Source of the DNA: Globisporangium splendens | Lineage: Eukaryota > Oomycota > Peronosporomycetes > Pythiales > Pythiaceae | Direction: 5' to 3' | NCBI GenBank assembly: GCA_006386115.1 | Contig: VFIW01000025.1 | Span: forward strand, 310,001-374,000 | DNA length: 64,000 nt | Shown here: piece by piece, positions 40,001-48,748 of the stretch | Layout: each line of letters begins with the position of its first letter | How positions within the stretch are numbered: position 1 is the stretch's first letter | The notes under the pieces: generated by a model | The model's input: the letters and a program-made list of their open reading frames with translations, nothing else | What the model was told of the DNA's origin: nothing | The model's database searches: none | Made by a program: the position numbers and the translations under genes

Positions 40001-42694
40001 GAAGTTGTGCTCAGACTCTTCTTCGATCACTACTACTGCTACCGATGACTCCTCCTCGACTAACCGCTCTGCAACAACAACAGTGTTGTCTGCTTCTTCA
40101 TGCGGCGAAGAATCTCCATGGTCCCGTGCAAACGCCTCATCGTCTTCTTCGTCTTCCAGAAGTACATATTCAGTTTGCGTTGGTCGTTTTTTTCGCTTCT
40201 TTTTCTTCTTCTTCTTGCTTTTCGAGCTCGAGGTCGCAGCGGCCGAACCATTGGCTTGCGCTTGTTTCCGAGCCTCCTCTTCGCGCAATTGCGCTTCTTT
40301 CACCCATTCAATCGCGTCCAAGTGTGCTTTCTCCTCAAAAGCTTTCTTCTTGCTTTCTGTGTCTGGCAACTCGAGTTGGGCGTCAAAGTGTGCTGGATCG
40401 GACGCAAGAATGCAATTGTAATCGGCGATCGCGTCGTCAAACTGGTTCGTTTGCACCGATAGCCGTGCGCGAAACAATAACGCTTGGACGGTGTGGTCGC
40501 TGATAATCTTGGCTGGCTTGAACACTGCCTGCGGGCTCTTGGAGTTGAAAGCCCTAGACGACGACGAACTGTTACTGCTGCCTTTACTCAGCAGTGGCGT
40601 TTTCTCGTTCGCCAATTCGTTATTGCTGGTGGCAGCATCGCCACGCACATCGTAATGCGCGTTAATGAGCGACGTGTAGTCGCGCTTGGCTTTGTCAATG
40701 TCACCGACCTGCTCAAACAACTTGGCGCGGAAAAACAGCGCGTCCATGAAGAATCCGTTCACCTGGAGCACACTCGTGATCTCATCGATCGCCTTCTGCA
40801 AGTCGTTCTGCTGCTGATACAACTTTGCCCGCGACATGTGCACCGCAAAGTCATGCGGCTCCAATTCGAGCGCCTGCGCAAAATCCGCGAGTGCCTTGTC
40901 GTATTTGTCAATCAGGCAGTACGCGTCCCCACGAAAGCGTAGCACTTCCGTGTTTTCTGGATCCATCTCCAGCACTTGTGTATAGTCGTCAATGACCTGG
41001 AGCACGAGATCAATCGCCTCAGCGCTGCAGTAGCCAGTAGGATGGTGCCGGTTTCGTTGGTCGCTTGTGATGACCGTGCTTGAGCGTCCTCCCTCTTCGG
41101 TCGTCACCACCTCCCCATCGAGACGCTGCTGCACATCCTTCTCGGCCGCGAGCTGCCGCAGTATCCTGGCTCGCTGAAGCCGCATTTCTTGAATGCGATC
41201 GCGTGCATCTCCGGAGCTGCTCGCGTGTTTATCTGCATTGAGCTCTTGGTGTGCAACCTCCTCCTGCAATTTCAGAAATTTCGTCTGGTCCTTGAGAGCG
41301 AGCTCATCCTGGCGACACTGCGTGTACAACTGAGCGCGCTGGTAGTACACTTCGGGATCCCGATCGCCGCCTGCGTTTTCCGCTCGCTGCAGATCTTCGA
41401 ACGCAAGGCTCATGCTGTTCATGCCGCGGTGCACCTTCGACCGCGCGAGGTACAAACCGCGCAACTCGGCTCGGTTCGCGCTCGGACCGGCGTACCCGTA
41501 GCCATTCGACGACGCCGAGATACTGATGGCCTCGTTGTAATCGGACAACGCCGCATGATACTGGTTCAGATGCGCAAACGCCTTGCCGCGCTTGGCGAAA
41601 AGTTGCGCGTTCTTCGGCGTCAACGAGATCACTTGCGTGAAATCCTCGACGGCTTGTTTGTACTTCTGTGCCGCCAGGTAACAATTGCCACGCTGGAAAT
41701 ACAGCTTGAGCTTCGACTGATGCTGCACTGCGGCATTGCTCGAGGATCCGAGTCCGCTGCCGCTTGAGGAACTCGTGGCGTTCAGCGCTTCAGTCAGGAA
41801 CGGAATTGCGGCCGCATACTGTTTCTGAGCCACAAGCTGGAGCGCGTGATCGAACGGGTTATGCTCCGGGACGACGATACTCATCGCGGCCGCCGATTCA
41901 TCGCGTCGATGCACATGATGTCGAGACGATGATGACGATGACGCTATTGTCGATGTCCCCATGCTCTGGTGGTGATTGCTGTGATGCGAGCGCGACGCCG
42001 CACTGGGAAACATCATGTTCCGATGGGGAAACGACTGGGATATTCGGTGGTCGTCGTTCATGTGCACCTTCAAGGACGCGCCCGGAATGATCACCGTGGG
42101 GCTGCTGGTCGTGCTCGCGGCCGGCGTCGTCGTGGTCGTGGTCGTCGTGGTCGACGTCGCAGCGAACGAGGACGACAGCGAAGACGACGACGACGCGGTT
42201 GGCTTCAACGTTGACTGCTGCGTCGTCTTGCCACTCAGAGTGCGGTATTTCGAGATCCCCGACTGCAGAATGGACTCATTATTCCGCTGTTGCAGTGGCT
42301 CGAGCGACGAAGCACCAGTGCGCACGCTGCCCGTGCTGACGCCGACGCTGATGCGGTGCTTCCCGCCGCTACGACTGGCGCTGCTGCTACTGCCGAGCGG
42401 GATCGTGATGCGATCGTCCACTTCGTCGTAATCGCGGCTCGCATCTCCTGCTTTCCGTCGCCTTCGCAGCCCTTCGCCGCTCCCGAGACCGAGCAGATCC
42501 TCTGCGTTCGCGTTGGACGACGCGCCACTGCTGACACTGCTGTTATTGGCATCATTACTCATATCCACATTCGGATTACTGCTGCTCTGTTTCTTCGCCT
42601 TGTGCGTCGGCGTCGGCGCCGCCACGTGGGTCTCCATTCTTCCGCTGTTGAAAGAGTGGAGACGGGTGGTCTCGCACGTGTCGCGCTTCTTCAA
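37097..42694 (-). CDS. Large TPR protein with C-terminal poly(A)-polymerase-like nucleotidyltransferase
   Basis: 1865 residues, or 1846 from the in-frame ATG at 42637. The N-terminus (1-270) is disordered Ser/Thr-rich. TPR repeats follow at about 280-470 (YFQRGNCYLAAQKYKQAVEDF, then LFAKRGKAFAHLNQYHAALSDYNEAI) and at about 545-790. A Lys-rich and then acidic region follows (790-1090), then a coiled coil near 1180-1215. The nucleotidyltransferase core has GSFPMKTYLPTADLDVCLL near 1290-1305 (the D-x-D pair) and VSVDLT near 1390 (third Asp). The PAP/OAS1 substrate-binding part has KAWCIHES, GAFSTYAINTVVMG, and DPMDEKNNLARSVS near 1610-1630, close to plant nucleotidyltransferase relatives. The Gln/His-rich tail is disordered. 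It likely adds nucleotides to RNA ends in a complex organised by the TPRs. No intron is needed. Confidence 0.82.
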   Translation of the reverse strand: MKKRDTCETTRLHSFNSGRMETHVAAPTPTHKAKKQSSSNPNVDMSNDANNSSVSSGASSNANAEDLLGLGSGEGLRRRRKAGDASRDYDEVDDRITIPLGSSSSASRSGGKHRISVGVSTGSVRTGASSLEPLQQRNNESILQSGISKYRTLSGKTTQQSTLKPTASSSSSLSSSFAATSTTTTTTTTTPAASTTSSPTVIIPGASLKVHMNDDHRISQSFPHRNMMFPSAASRSHHSNHHQSMGTSTIASSSSSSRHHVHRRDESAAAMSIVVPEHNPFDHALQLVAQKQYAAAIPFLTEALNATSSSSGSGLGSSSNAAVQHQSKLKLYFQRGNCYLAAQKYKQAVEDFTQVISLTPKNAQLFAKRGKAFAHLNQYHAALSDYNEAISISASSNGYGYAGPSANRAELRGLYLARSKVHRGMNSMSLAFEDLQRAENAGGDRDPEVYYQRAQLYTQCRQDELALKDQTKFLKLQEEVAHQELNADKHASSSGDARDRIQEMRLQRARILRQLAAEKDVQQRLDGEVVTTEEGGRSSTVITSDQRNRHHPTGYCSAEAIDLVLQVIDDYTQVLEMDPENTEVLRFRGDAYCLIDKYDKALADFAQALELEPHDFAVHMSRAKLYQQQNDLQKAIDEITSVLQVNGFFMDALFFRAKLFEQVGDIDKAKRDYTSLINAHYDVRGDAATSNNELANEKTPLLSKGSSNSSSSSRAFNSKSPQAVFKPAKIISDHTVQALLFRARLSVQTNQFDDAIADYNCILASDPAHFDAQLELPDTESKKKAFEEKAHLDAIEWVKEAQLREEEARKQAQANGSAAATSSSKSKKKKKKKRKKRPTQTEYVLLEDEEDDEAFARDHGDSSPHEEADNTVVVAERLVEEESSVAVVVIEEESEHNFTESVAVSSSLNAAVSVVVTRDEACESMWEQLEDQMDSEEVNQEDERVETHNLVTDLHDEAAERGEEEQEEAAGDDENSTKSNPQSEDGGNDDGGDDTGDDPSEDGPNDSAATDASGTNTTTIREVLVDEKYLKKRQKQLEKLRENFLEVCASRDKAGIEQALERAERKQMIESLSDEVHQARAVLEELASEVVDASSVPKAQEPTHLSPDNSAVVESTTKTAVRPVIPSPSAKEAPQKDQGEDASRDVAVAGSTHKPPPSLVIRPIAYGQALQLAEQSQQQFLQHQRLLQEKDAEIAHLRQLLAQAQQRNESTELLDELENDDGGRFASLRTDFPHEELRARESRVDVLVDWLAPNDDSDHTRRKILAFVHRIVESANLALGTPVLFFPTGSFPMKTYLPTADLDVCLLLPNEMEQTWYFPVLHALCLAGSSGVAASDGGSLNGSPNASKLSSAASGTSAASFSSSSSAGNTVRNVTFVNADVRVIKCTIDNVSVDLTANRVGALGALMLLDAMDAQVGQAHLLKKSLVLIKAWCIHESNTYTASSGSSTSPYSMGPAGGAAAATSPNTNAGPHSVLGSSHGAFSTYAINTVVMGLFNQYGAKITHPLQALFLFLDRMAEFPWHEAAMTLHGPIALNVLAATSSLTHVMKKRQQYHAKQQSMPNNNNNSNRDARRDELYNAKLSVDDVEHIRGRIYDQFGGFDVSMTATGGFKAAMFPIRVCNIVDPMDEKNNLARSVSVDWFPSMKRAFRLGRNRLAQLLATADSNLNSSSEPFDALDDFFVHCWKSYGRGDGWRPDLLVHPRQVWHKKVSAPPATNNSSSSNSNGSQSDEQRWQSILPELVVPPSAYQQVPQGAAALYQTQYIPQQHPYPTQHQYPAYGAHSHSQQRAAALVTSEAIPFQPLHHHHAQQQHASRAFDSSSKSSPLKLSPPGRHQQQSPGGGAYVHAGASKALRRFDSPPSYAASK

Positions 42695-43108
42695 CGGTCG
42701 ATATCAGCGCTCACAGGAAGCGCAGAGACACCGCGTCAGCACCAACGGCTTCGCTCTTGACACAGAGTGACGTTCGCACAGGCGCTGCCTTCTTCCGAGC
42801 CGCCCTCGCGCCCTCACACAGACGCAACGACGCGGTCGCTGCTGCTGCTTTCTCGTGGGGAATGTTCCGCCTAAAAGGACTCTTCAGCAAAGGGGGGAGC
42901 CCACTTCGCATCCTCAAGCAAACGCTCACGCAACCTTCGCGCGACCTCATACCTTTTCAACCAATCATCACACGTAACGCATGATTTCAGCCACTGAGGG
43001 AGCATGAAAAATTACGTGAGCAGCTCCGATACCTGACGGTTAGTTTTCATGCGCCAGCCAGCCACTCAACCTCACAAGACACAAGCGAAGAGAGAGGAGA
43101 GAAGCAGG
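42695..43108. other. Divergent promoter region
   Basis: Lies between the 5' ends of the TPR/nucleotidyltransferase gene and the L21 gene, so it should contain both promoters. No exact Inr/FPR match was found; the L21 side is pyrimidine/CA-rich near 43050-43090. Confidence 0.5.
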
Positions 43109-43845
43109 ATGGCCATGTTGCTGCGGAGTCTGCGCGCGCTGCCGCGCTCGTCGGGCCCTTCGAATGCGCTCGCTACGCGCTTCCTGAGCGTCGAGACCTC
43201 TTCCGCGGCCGCCAACGCCGCGTCGGTGGGCTCGGAGCCGCGCGCGACGCCCAAGTTCTCGGTCGTGAACCACCCAGTGACTACGGACGCGATCCAGCCG
43301 CAAGACTACTTTGCGGTCATCAAGCTCGGCGGCACGCAATACAAAGTCACACAGGTGCGTTGCCGTGTGTACCTTGTACCATATACAATAGGGCAATGGT
43401 TGTGACGTGGTGTGTGTGTGTGGTTGTTTGTTTATCGTCTGGAATAGGGCGATGTCGTTGTGGCGGAGAAGATCAAGCACGCCAAGGTCGGCGAGATCAT
43501 GGACTTGGACGAGGTACGACTCGTTAATGCATAGAATTTGTGCTGTTCCCTGCCTTTTTCGATATAGCAAAAGGGGAATGCTTTGCATGGAGAGTATGTA
43601 CTGTTGATGCTGACTTGTGCGTGATGCCTTAGGTTTTGTTGCTAGGCAACGTGAACCAGACGTTTGTGGGTCTCCCGTTCGTGGAAGGCGCCAAGGTGCG
43701 CGCGCGCGTGGAGGAGCAGACCGTGGACGAAAAGATCGATATCTTCAAGAAGAAGCGCCGAAAGAACTACCGCCGCTGGAACGGCTTCCGTCGCCAGGTC
43801 ACGGTCTTGCGCGTCACCGACGTCGTGCCAGTGGACGAAGCATAG
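43109..43845 (+). CDS. Mitochondrial ribosomal protein L21 (bL21m), three exons
   Basis: Exons 43109-43354, 43448-43513 and 43633-43845 give 174 residues. Introns of 93 and 119 bp begin GTGCGT and GTACGA, end TAG, and both are in phase 0. The N-terminal 40 residues are basic and Ser/Ala-rich, fitting a mitochondrial presequence. The bL21 domain follows: DYFAVIKLGGTQYKVTQGD, VVVAEKI, VLLLGNVNQTFVGLPFVEGAKV, then KIDIFKKKRRKNYRRWNGFRRQVTVLRV. The KKR-x-N-YRR-x-x-G-x-R core is diagnostic for L21. It is part of the large mitoribosomal subunit. These are the only clear introns in the window. Confidence 0.93.
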
Positions 43846-44984
43846 ACAAAGCAGGTCAAGGAAGGTGAAAGCACGAGTTTCATTGCATTTCGTACACAGT
43901 GAGGCGCTCACTCACAAGATATAGGGACACACAAAACAGAAACAACCAATAAAGACACATTACAAAAAGTCCACCGAGTGACTGCCTCTGGTGCGTGAAA
44001 TACCCTCTCTAAAAGGCTTCTTCTTTGAAGCTGCGAGCATTTAAGCTAATGTACCAACGGCAAGGTCGCTTTAAGAGCTATATGCTTGGACAGTTCATGC
44101 GAAACAGACGCATAAAGCCATGCCATCATTTCCGTGACCTTTATTCAATCGAGTCCAATTCTTCAAGACTCCACGAGTGAATCAGACCTGAGACCTGACC
44201 AAGTTTGTACCCGACCCTGTTTAAGTAGGCACAGTAGCGCCTCCATTTAAGAGCATTCTATGACAACAAAGTATCTATAGGACTCTCCTAAACAAGGGAC
44301 ACATTGTTTAGGACAGCTCGATGTCAAGGGACTGGGTTTTAGGATCACCTCATGTTAAGGAATTATCTTTAGGACACGAAACATTTGAGACAGAAAATTG
44401 AGTTCGTGGGTTTTCGCAGGAAGAGGACAAACTGGAATACGACTCGGAGATTGAGACCTTGACCCCACAGACGTATTCCCAGACTTCAGACTCGGTTGCT
44501 TTCGTAAGAGTCCCTGAAGCGCATCCGAAAAGCTTCGTTTGGGTGCGTTAGAGTGGAGACAGATGTGGCGCTTATGCGGTTGCAGCTCCGTTGCACACAA
44601 GGATTAAAAGGAACAAACTGGGCTTGAGAACTTTTCAAGAGGCTCGACTTCAACACAACAGAAAAAATGTCAATTAAACATTGTCGATGCAAAAAGGTCA
44701 GTAGCTTTAGTCTCGAGATGAGCTATTCTATCTTACGTATCGCGAACGAGAATATCCAAATTTCACAATCATATGCAGTTACACAACCACAGCACAACAT
44801 TGCAGCTCCATCTTGGATTGTAAGCGGACAAAATGGTCTCGAGTTGACCGCGAGATTATGGAGAACAGCTTTATAGACCATCTCCCTCCACAGGACGCGA
44901 CGTTTTAATGCACAAGAAGCATCATGACGGCAAAGACCACCCTAAGTACAGCAACGCCCCTCACGTGCAAACAAGAAAGTCCCA

Positions 44985-45490
44985 GTGACTGCACTCTTCG
45001 TCTCGCTGTCAACAGCACCGAGCAGCAAATGATGATGCCACACTGAGAGCGGCGTCGCAATACCGTACGAGGAGGAAAACCACGTGATGCCGTAGCGAAA
45101 GTAGGAGCCACACTATACTACACCAAGTCGCGTCCAAATTCCGCACCCGTCAGCTGTTTCGCGCCAGCCACACGCCCTTGAAGGTCGTCGACCGGACACT
45201 CGCACACATTTCGCGCTGGGAATCAACCGAATGACGCTTTTCTTGATGACGAGCTCACCAAATCGGTCAAGAGGTTGAAGCACCCCTCGCTGCGTTCCCT
45301 ATGCAATACACCTCTATAAACGTATGTGTGCAGAAGTAAGGATTACTGTTAGGTATCCAAAAGCCTGACGATGAACTGCAATAAATGTCATACAAAGCCA
45401 ATGTGAATCGAGTAGTCGAATTGTAAAGAAGAGGGGGTAACAGCACCCATTGTAGAGGCGTGGCAAGCATCTGCACAATGCAACGACACC
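44985..45490 (+). repeat. Duplicated upstream block, unit 1
   Basis: Alignable with 49655-50211. Shared words include CCGCACCCGTCAGCTGTTT (45140 and 49848), CACACATTTCGCGCTGG, and AAGCATCTGCACAATGCAA. Identity is moderate with indels. Confidence 0.75.
45444..45489 (+). other. Conserved noncoding block (CACCCATTGTAGAGG type), copy 1
   Basis: One of four same-strand copies: 45444-45489, 47075-47120, 50161-50211, 53624-53670. Each lies roughly 240-475 bp before a start codon of the RNLR family. It may be a shared regulatory element or a piece of the duplicated unit. Confidence 0.5.
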
Positions 45491-45662
45491 ACGTCAAACA
45501 CTGCAGACGATTAACAAGATCCACGACCCATGAAGCTGCGATGTGTAGTACCCAGTATCTCGTGGGCGATTGCGGAGCTCCTTACTGCGCACAGGAGTAT
45601 ACGTAGCTCTAGAGCTCTACAGAGCTCTGGGTTCCTGCGCATGGCATTGCAGATCGTACCGG

Positions 45663-45677
45663 TCATTCTCAAATTTG
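45663..45677 (+). promoter_or_regulatory. Oomycete Inr/FPR core promoter
   Basis: TCATTCTCAAATTTG, followed by CTTCGCGC, 52 bp before ATG 45730. Confidence 0.8.
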
Positions 45678-45729
45678 CTTCGCGCATCCCAAGCCTCCTC
45701 TCCAGTACTCCTTTCCCATTCAAGCAAGC

Positions 45730-46797
45730 ATGCTCTCGATCAAGAAGCTCTGCACGATCGCGTTTGTCGTCTGCGCTGCGACCGCGACGTCCTCGCTCGC
45801 GGACGCCCAACAAGTGAGTCGCAACCTGCGTGTCCAAGGCAACTACGGTGGCGGCGCGACCCAGAGTACCGGAGGAGCCTCGACGAGTGCCAGTACGACT
45901 GCGACTGCGTCGGGTGGCGAGTACGGCGGTTCCTCGGGCAAGACCAGCAGCGGCGGCATGACGGCTGGTGGCAAGACCTCGGGTGGCTTCGGCGGCATGA
46001 GCTTCGGTGGCAAACACAGTAGCGGAACTATGCCCGCTGGCGGCAAGACGAGCGGAGGCTACGGCGGCGCCTCAGGCATGAGCTTCGGTGGCAAGACTGG
46101 CGGCAAGGAAGGTGAGAAGTCGTGGGGCAAGGAAGGTAAGGGAGACATGAAATCGTGGGGCAAGACCGGCAACGGCGCTCCAGGTATGAGCTTCGGGGGC
46201 AAGACTGGCGGCAGTGCTCCAGGTATGAGCTTCGGTGGCAAGACTGGTGGCAGTGCTCCAGGTATGAGCTTCGGTGGCAAGACTGGTGGCAGTGCTCCAG
46301 GTATGAGCTTCGGTGGCAAGACTGGTGGCAGCGCTCCAGGTATGAGCTTCGGTGGCAAGACTGGTGGCAGTGCTCCAGGTATGAGCTTCGGGGGCAAGAC
46401 TGGTGGCAGCGCTCCAGGTATGAGCTTCGGTGGCAAGACTGGTGGCAGCGCTCCAGGTATGAGCTTCGGGGGCAAGGCTAACGGCGGCAAGATGGACAAA
46501 GGAGCTGTTGGGGGTATGACCGCTGGCGGCATGGCCGGCGGAGCTGCAGGTGGAGCTGCATACAGTGAGACGACTGAGGGCGAAACCGCTCCTGCTCCTG
46601 CTCCCGCGGATACGGATGACACGGCTGCTAGCTCTGATGGCAGCGATGCGTCCTCGAGCCCGGCAGCCAGCGCTGCTCCTGCGTCCTCTGATTCGGGATC
46701 CGACGATGCCACTTCGAGCGCGGACTCGAGTACCGCTGACAGCGCTCCAGCCAGTGAAACGACGACCAAGACTGACGCCGCGACTCAAAGCAACTAG
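45730..46797 (+). CDS. Secreted Gly-rich RNLR protein with 13-residue tandem repeats
   Basis: 355 residues. The signal peptide spans about 1-26 (IAFVVCAATATSSLADA), then QQVS and RNLR at 31-34, then VQGNYGG. Residues 40-145 are Gly/Ser/Lys-rich with a GKEGEKSWGKEGK basic segment. Residues 147-250 are eight repeats of GSAPGMSFGGKTG. The C-terminal 75 residues are acidic Ala/Ser/Asp-rich, ending ATQSN. There is no transmembrane anchor. Upstream are the Inr/FPR core and the conserved CACCCATT block. It is the first of three tandem paralogs on the plus strand (others at 47528 and 50631). It is probably an extracellular, repeat-built structural or adhesive protein; the RxLR-type site is of unknown use. 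Confidence 0.85.
   Translation: MLSIKKLCTIAFVVCAATATSSLADAQQVSRNLRVQGNYGGGATQSTGGASTSASTTATASGGEYGGSSGKTSSGGMTAGGKTSGGFGGMSFGGKHSSGTMPAGGKTSGGYGGASGMSFGGKTGGKEGEKSWGKEGKGDMKSWGKTGNGAPGMSFGGKTGGSAPGMSFGGKTGGSAPGMSFGGKTGGSAPGMSFGGKTGGSAPGMSFGGKTGGSAPGMSFGGKTGGSAPGMSFGGKTGGSAPGMSFGGKANGGKMDKGAVGGMTAGGMAGGAAGGAAYSETTEGETAPAPAPADTDDTAASSDGSDASSSPAASAAPASSDSGSDDATSSADSSTADSAPASETTTKTDAATQSN
46171..46479 (+). repeat. 39-bp tandem repeat, eight copies
   Basis: Codes the 13-residue unit G-S-A-P-G-M-S-F-G-G-K-T-G. Copies differ only at a few third positions (GGT/GGG, AGT/AGC), so the array is young. Confidence 0.95.
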
Positions 46798-47463
46798 ACG
46801 AAATTGCAAGTGTACATACATAAAAGAGCAAGGCCATTTAACGTGAACTCCTCACATATGTCTGCAAATAAACATTATGCGTCCTATTCACAATAAACCA
46901 GTCTTCTGTTGCTAGAGCTCACTGCGAGATGGAGTCACATCTTGGGGAGCACATTAGACATGAAGTAGCTTAGTATTATTGCAGCAATGCTATTGTAGCA
47001 GAGCAACATTGACCACAAGCAGTCGAACATAATTGACACCCTACAAAATGAAGAGAATTCAAAGGACACTTGCGCACCCATTTGCAGAGGCACGGCAAAC
47101 TGCAACAAGGCACTGACGTTTTTTCCCTCTCCAAATGCGTACATCTCACCAAATATAAAGAGGTACGCAGATGCGCGTTTTCTTAAAATTTTGTAGTTAT
47201 GTGTCCCTGTATTTGATAAAAAGAGGTTTCTTGAGCACAGCCACCAAGTGACACACCTTGATGACGACGATCAAAAAGATCCAAATCAAAAGATCAAAAG
47301 GATACAAACCCTAAGTACTGCGACGGTATCAACAAATGATCATGGAATTTTACAATACGCACAGCAACATACGCTATGCATAGCTCTCTGGAGCTCTGTA
47401 TCATAATGTACCATGGCTTTTCAAAGGCTTTGCAGCACGTGTCGTCTCCTCTCTGTGTGCCTG
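46798..47463. other. Intergenic within the tandem array
   Basis: 3' end of the first gene (AATAAACCAGT near 46892, shared with the 3' ends of the next two genes) and the upstream region of the second, including the conserved noncoding block at 47075-47120 and a TGAGCACAGCCACCAAGTGACACAC word at 47232 that recurs near 50325 in shortened form. Confidence 0.55.
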
Positions 47464-47478
47464 CCATTTCCAAATTTG
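47464..47478 (+). promoter_or_regulatory. Oomycete Inr/FPR core promoter, variant
   Basis: CCATTTCCAAATTTG then CCTCGCGC, 50 bp before ATG 47528. The Inr TCATT is altered to CCATT, so initiation may be weaker. Confidence 0.6.
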
Positions 47479-47527
47479 CCTCGCGCATCACAAACCTCCA
47501 CCCCACTCTTCTCCAAAACTAGCAAGC

Positions 47528-48355
47528 ATGCTCTCGACCAAGAAGCTCTGCGCGATCGCGTTCGTCGTCTGCGTTGCGACTGCGACGTCCTCGCTCGTGG
47601 ACGCTCAACAAGTGAGCCGCAACCTGCGCGTCCAAGGCAACTTCGGTGGCGAAGCGACTCAGCAACAGGAGACTCAGCAACAAAGCACCGGAGAGGCTAA
47701 GATGAGGTCGAGTGCGAGTGCGACTACGACTATGTCTGGTGGCGGATACGGCGGTAAGACCAGCAGCGGTGGCATGCCTAGCAGCGGAACTATGGGAGGA
47801 GGCATGGCTTTTGGCGGAAAGACCAGTGGCGGCATGGTGTCGAGCGGCTACGGTGGTGCTTCGGGTATGAGCTTCGGCGGTAACACTAGCGGCAAGGAAG
47901 GTGAAAAGTCGTGGGGAAAGTCGTGGGGCAAGGAGGGTATGGGAGACAACAAGTCGCAGAGCAAGGAAGACAAGAAATCGTGGGGCAAGGAAGGCAAGGA
48001 GTCATGGAACAAGAAGTCGTGGGGCAAGGAAGGTAAGGGAGACGTGAAATCATGGGACAAGATCGGCGGCGGCGCTTTTGGTATGAGCTTCGGCGGCAAG
48101 GCTGGTGGCGGTGCTTCAGGTACGAGCTTTGGCGGTAAGCCTTGCGCCGGTGCTCCTGGTGTGACATTCGGTGGCAAGACGGCCGGCGGTGCATCTGCTA
48201 GCGGCATCTCGGGTGGCTACAGTGGTGAAACTGGTATTATCTTTGGCGGCAAGATGACGAGGGAGCTACTGGCGGCGTGGCCGGCGGAGCTGCTGGGGCG
48301 CCGCATACAGCGAGATGACAAAGGGGAAAATGACTCTTGCCCCAGAGGCCACTGA
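47528..48355 (+). CDS. RNLR secreted protein, C-terminally truncated by frameshift
   Basis: 275 residues as it stands. Signal peptide 1-26, RNLR at 31-34, then a Gly/Ser-rich part with a Lys/Trp-rich middle (repeated KSWGKEGK) and four degenerate copies of the A-P-G-M-S-F-G-G-K unit found in the gene at 45730. Near 48256 one base is missing relative to the paralogs (ATGAC where they have ATGGAC), so the frame leaves the family sequence and stops at 48353-48355. The acidic Thr/Ser/Asp tail survives in other frames downstream. It is either a pseudogene or a short variant lacking the tail. Confidence 0.6.
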   Translation: MLSTKKLCAIAFVVCVATATSSLVDAQQVSRNLRVQGNFGGEATQQQETQQQSTGEAKMRSSASATTTMSGGGYGGKTSSGGMPSSGTMGGGMAFGGKTSGGMVSSGYGGASGMSFGGNTSGKEGEKSWGKSWGKEGMGDNKSQSKEDKKSWGKEGKESWNKKSWGKEGKGDVKSWDKIGGGAFGMSFGGKAGGGASGTSFGGKPCAGAPGVTFGGKTAGGASASGISGGYSGETGIIFGGKMTRELLAAWPAELLGRRIQRDDKGENDSCPRGH

Positions 48356-48748
48356 TGCCACGTCTATCAGCTCTACTGGCAGTGGTGACTCCTCCGGCTC
48401 GGCTCCAGTGCTGCTCCTCTCCTGCGTCAGACTCGGGCTCGGCGTCCAGCTCCAATCCCCATCCTCAGGCTCGCCGCTAGCTCCAGTCCTGCGTCGGACT
48501 CGGGTTCGGCGGCAAGTGTCACTCCTGCTCCAACGGGCTCGGTTTCCATCGCTATTTCCGCGTACTCGGACTCGGGCTCGGCTGCCAGCACTGCTCCTGC
48601 GTCCTCAGGCTCGACAGCCAGCACCACACCTGCGTCCTCCGACTCGGAATCTGGCGATGCCACTTCGAGCTCGGAATCGAGCGCCGCTGGCAGTGCTCCA
48701 GCCAGTGGAGCGACGACCACGACCAACGCCGCAGCCCAAAGCTACTAG
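48256..48748 (+). pseudogene. Frame-broken C-terminal region of the RNLR gene at 47528
   Basis: The family C-terminus can be followed in shifting frames: AAYSEMTKG and ATSISSTGSG in one, and the closing SSESSAAGSAPASG...AAQSY ending with TAG at 48746-48748 in another. More than one indel is needed to explain it. Confidence 0.75.

Larger units (their letters stand above)
43846..45662. other. Long intergenic region leading into the tandem secreted-protein array
   Basis: 43846-44980 has no coding signal; TTTAGGA-type words recur at about 44275-44375. From about 44985 to 45490 the sequence matches 49655-50211, so it is part of the tandem duplication unit that includes the downstream genes. Confidence 0.6.

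Noticed and set aside
41189..41767. Plus-strand frames opposite the TPR/nucleotidyltransferase gene (also 36168-36623 and 38602-39765)
   Set aside because: Strong coding signal on the minus strand; these are shadows in GC-rich codons.
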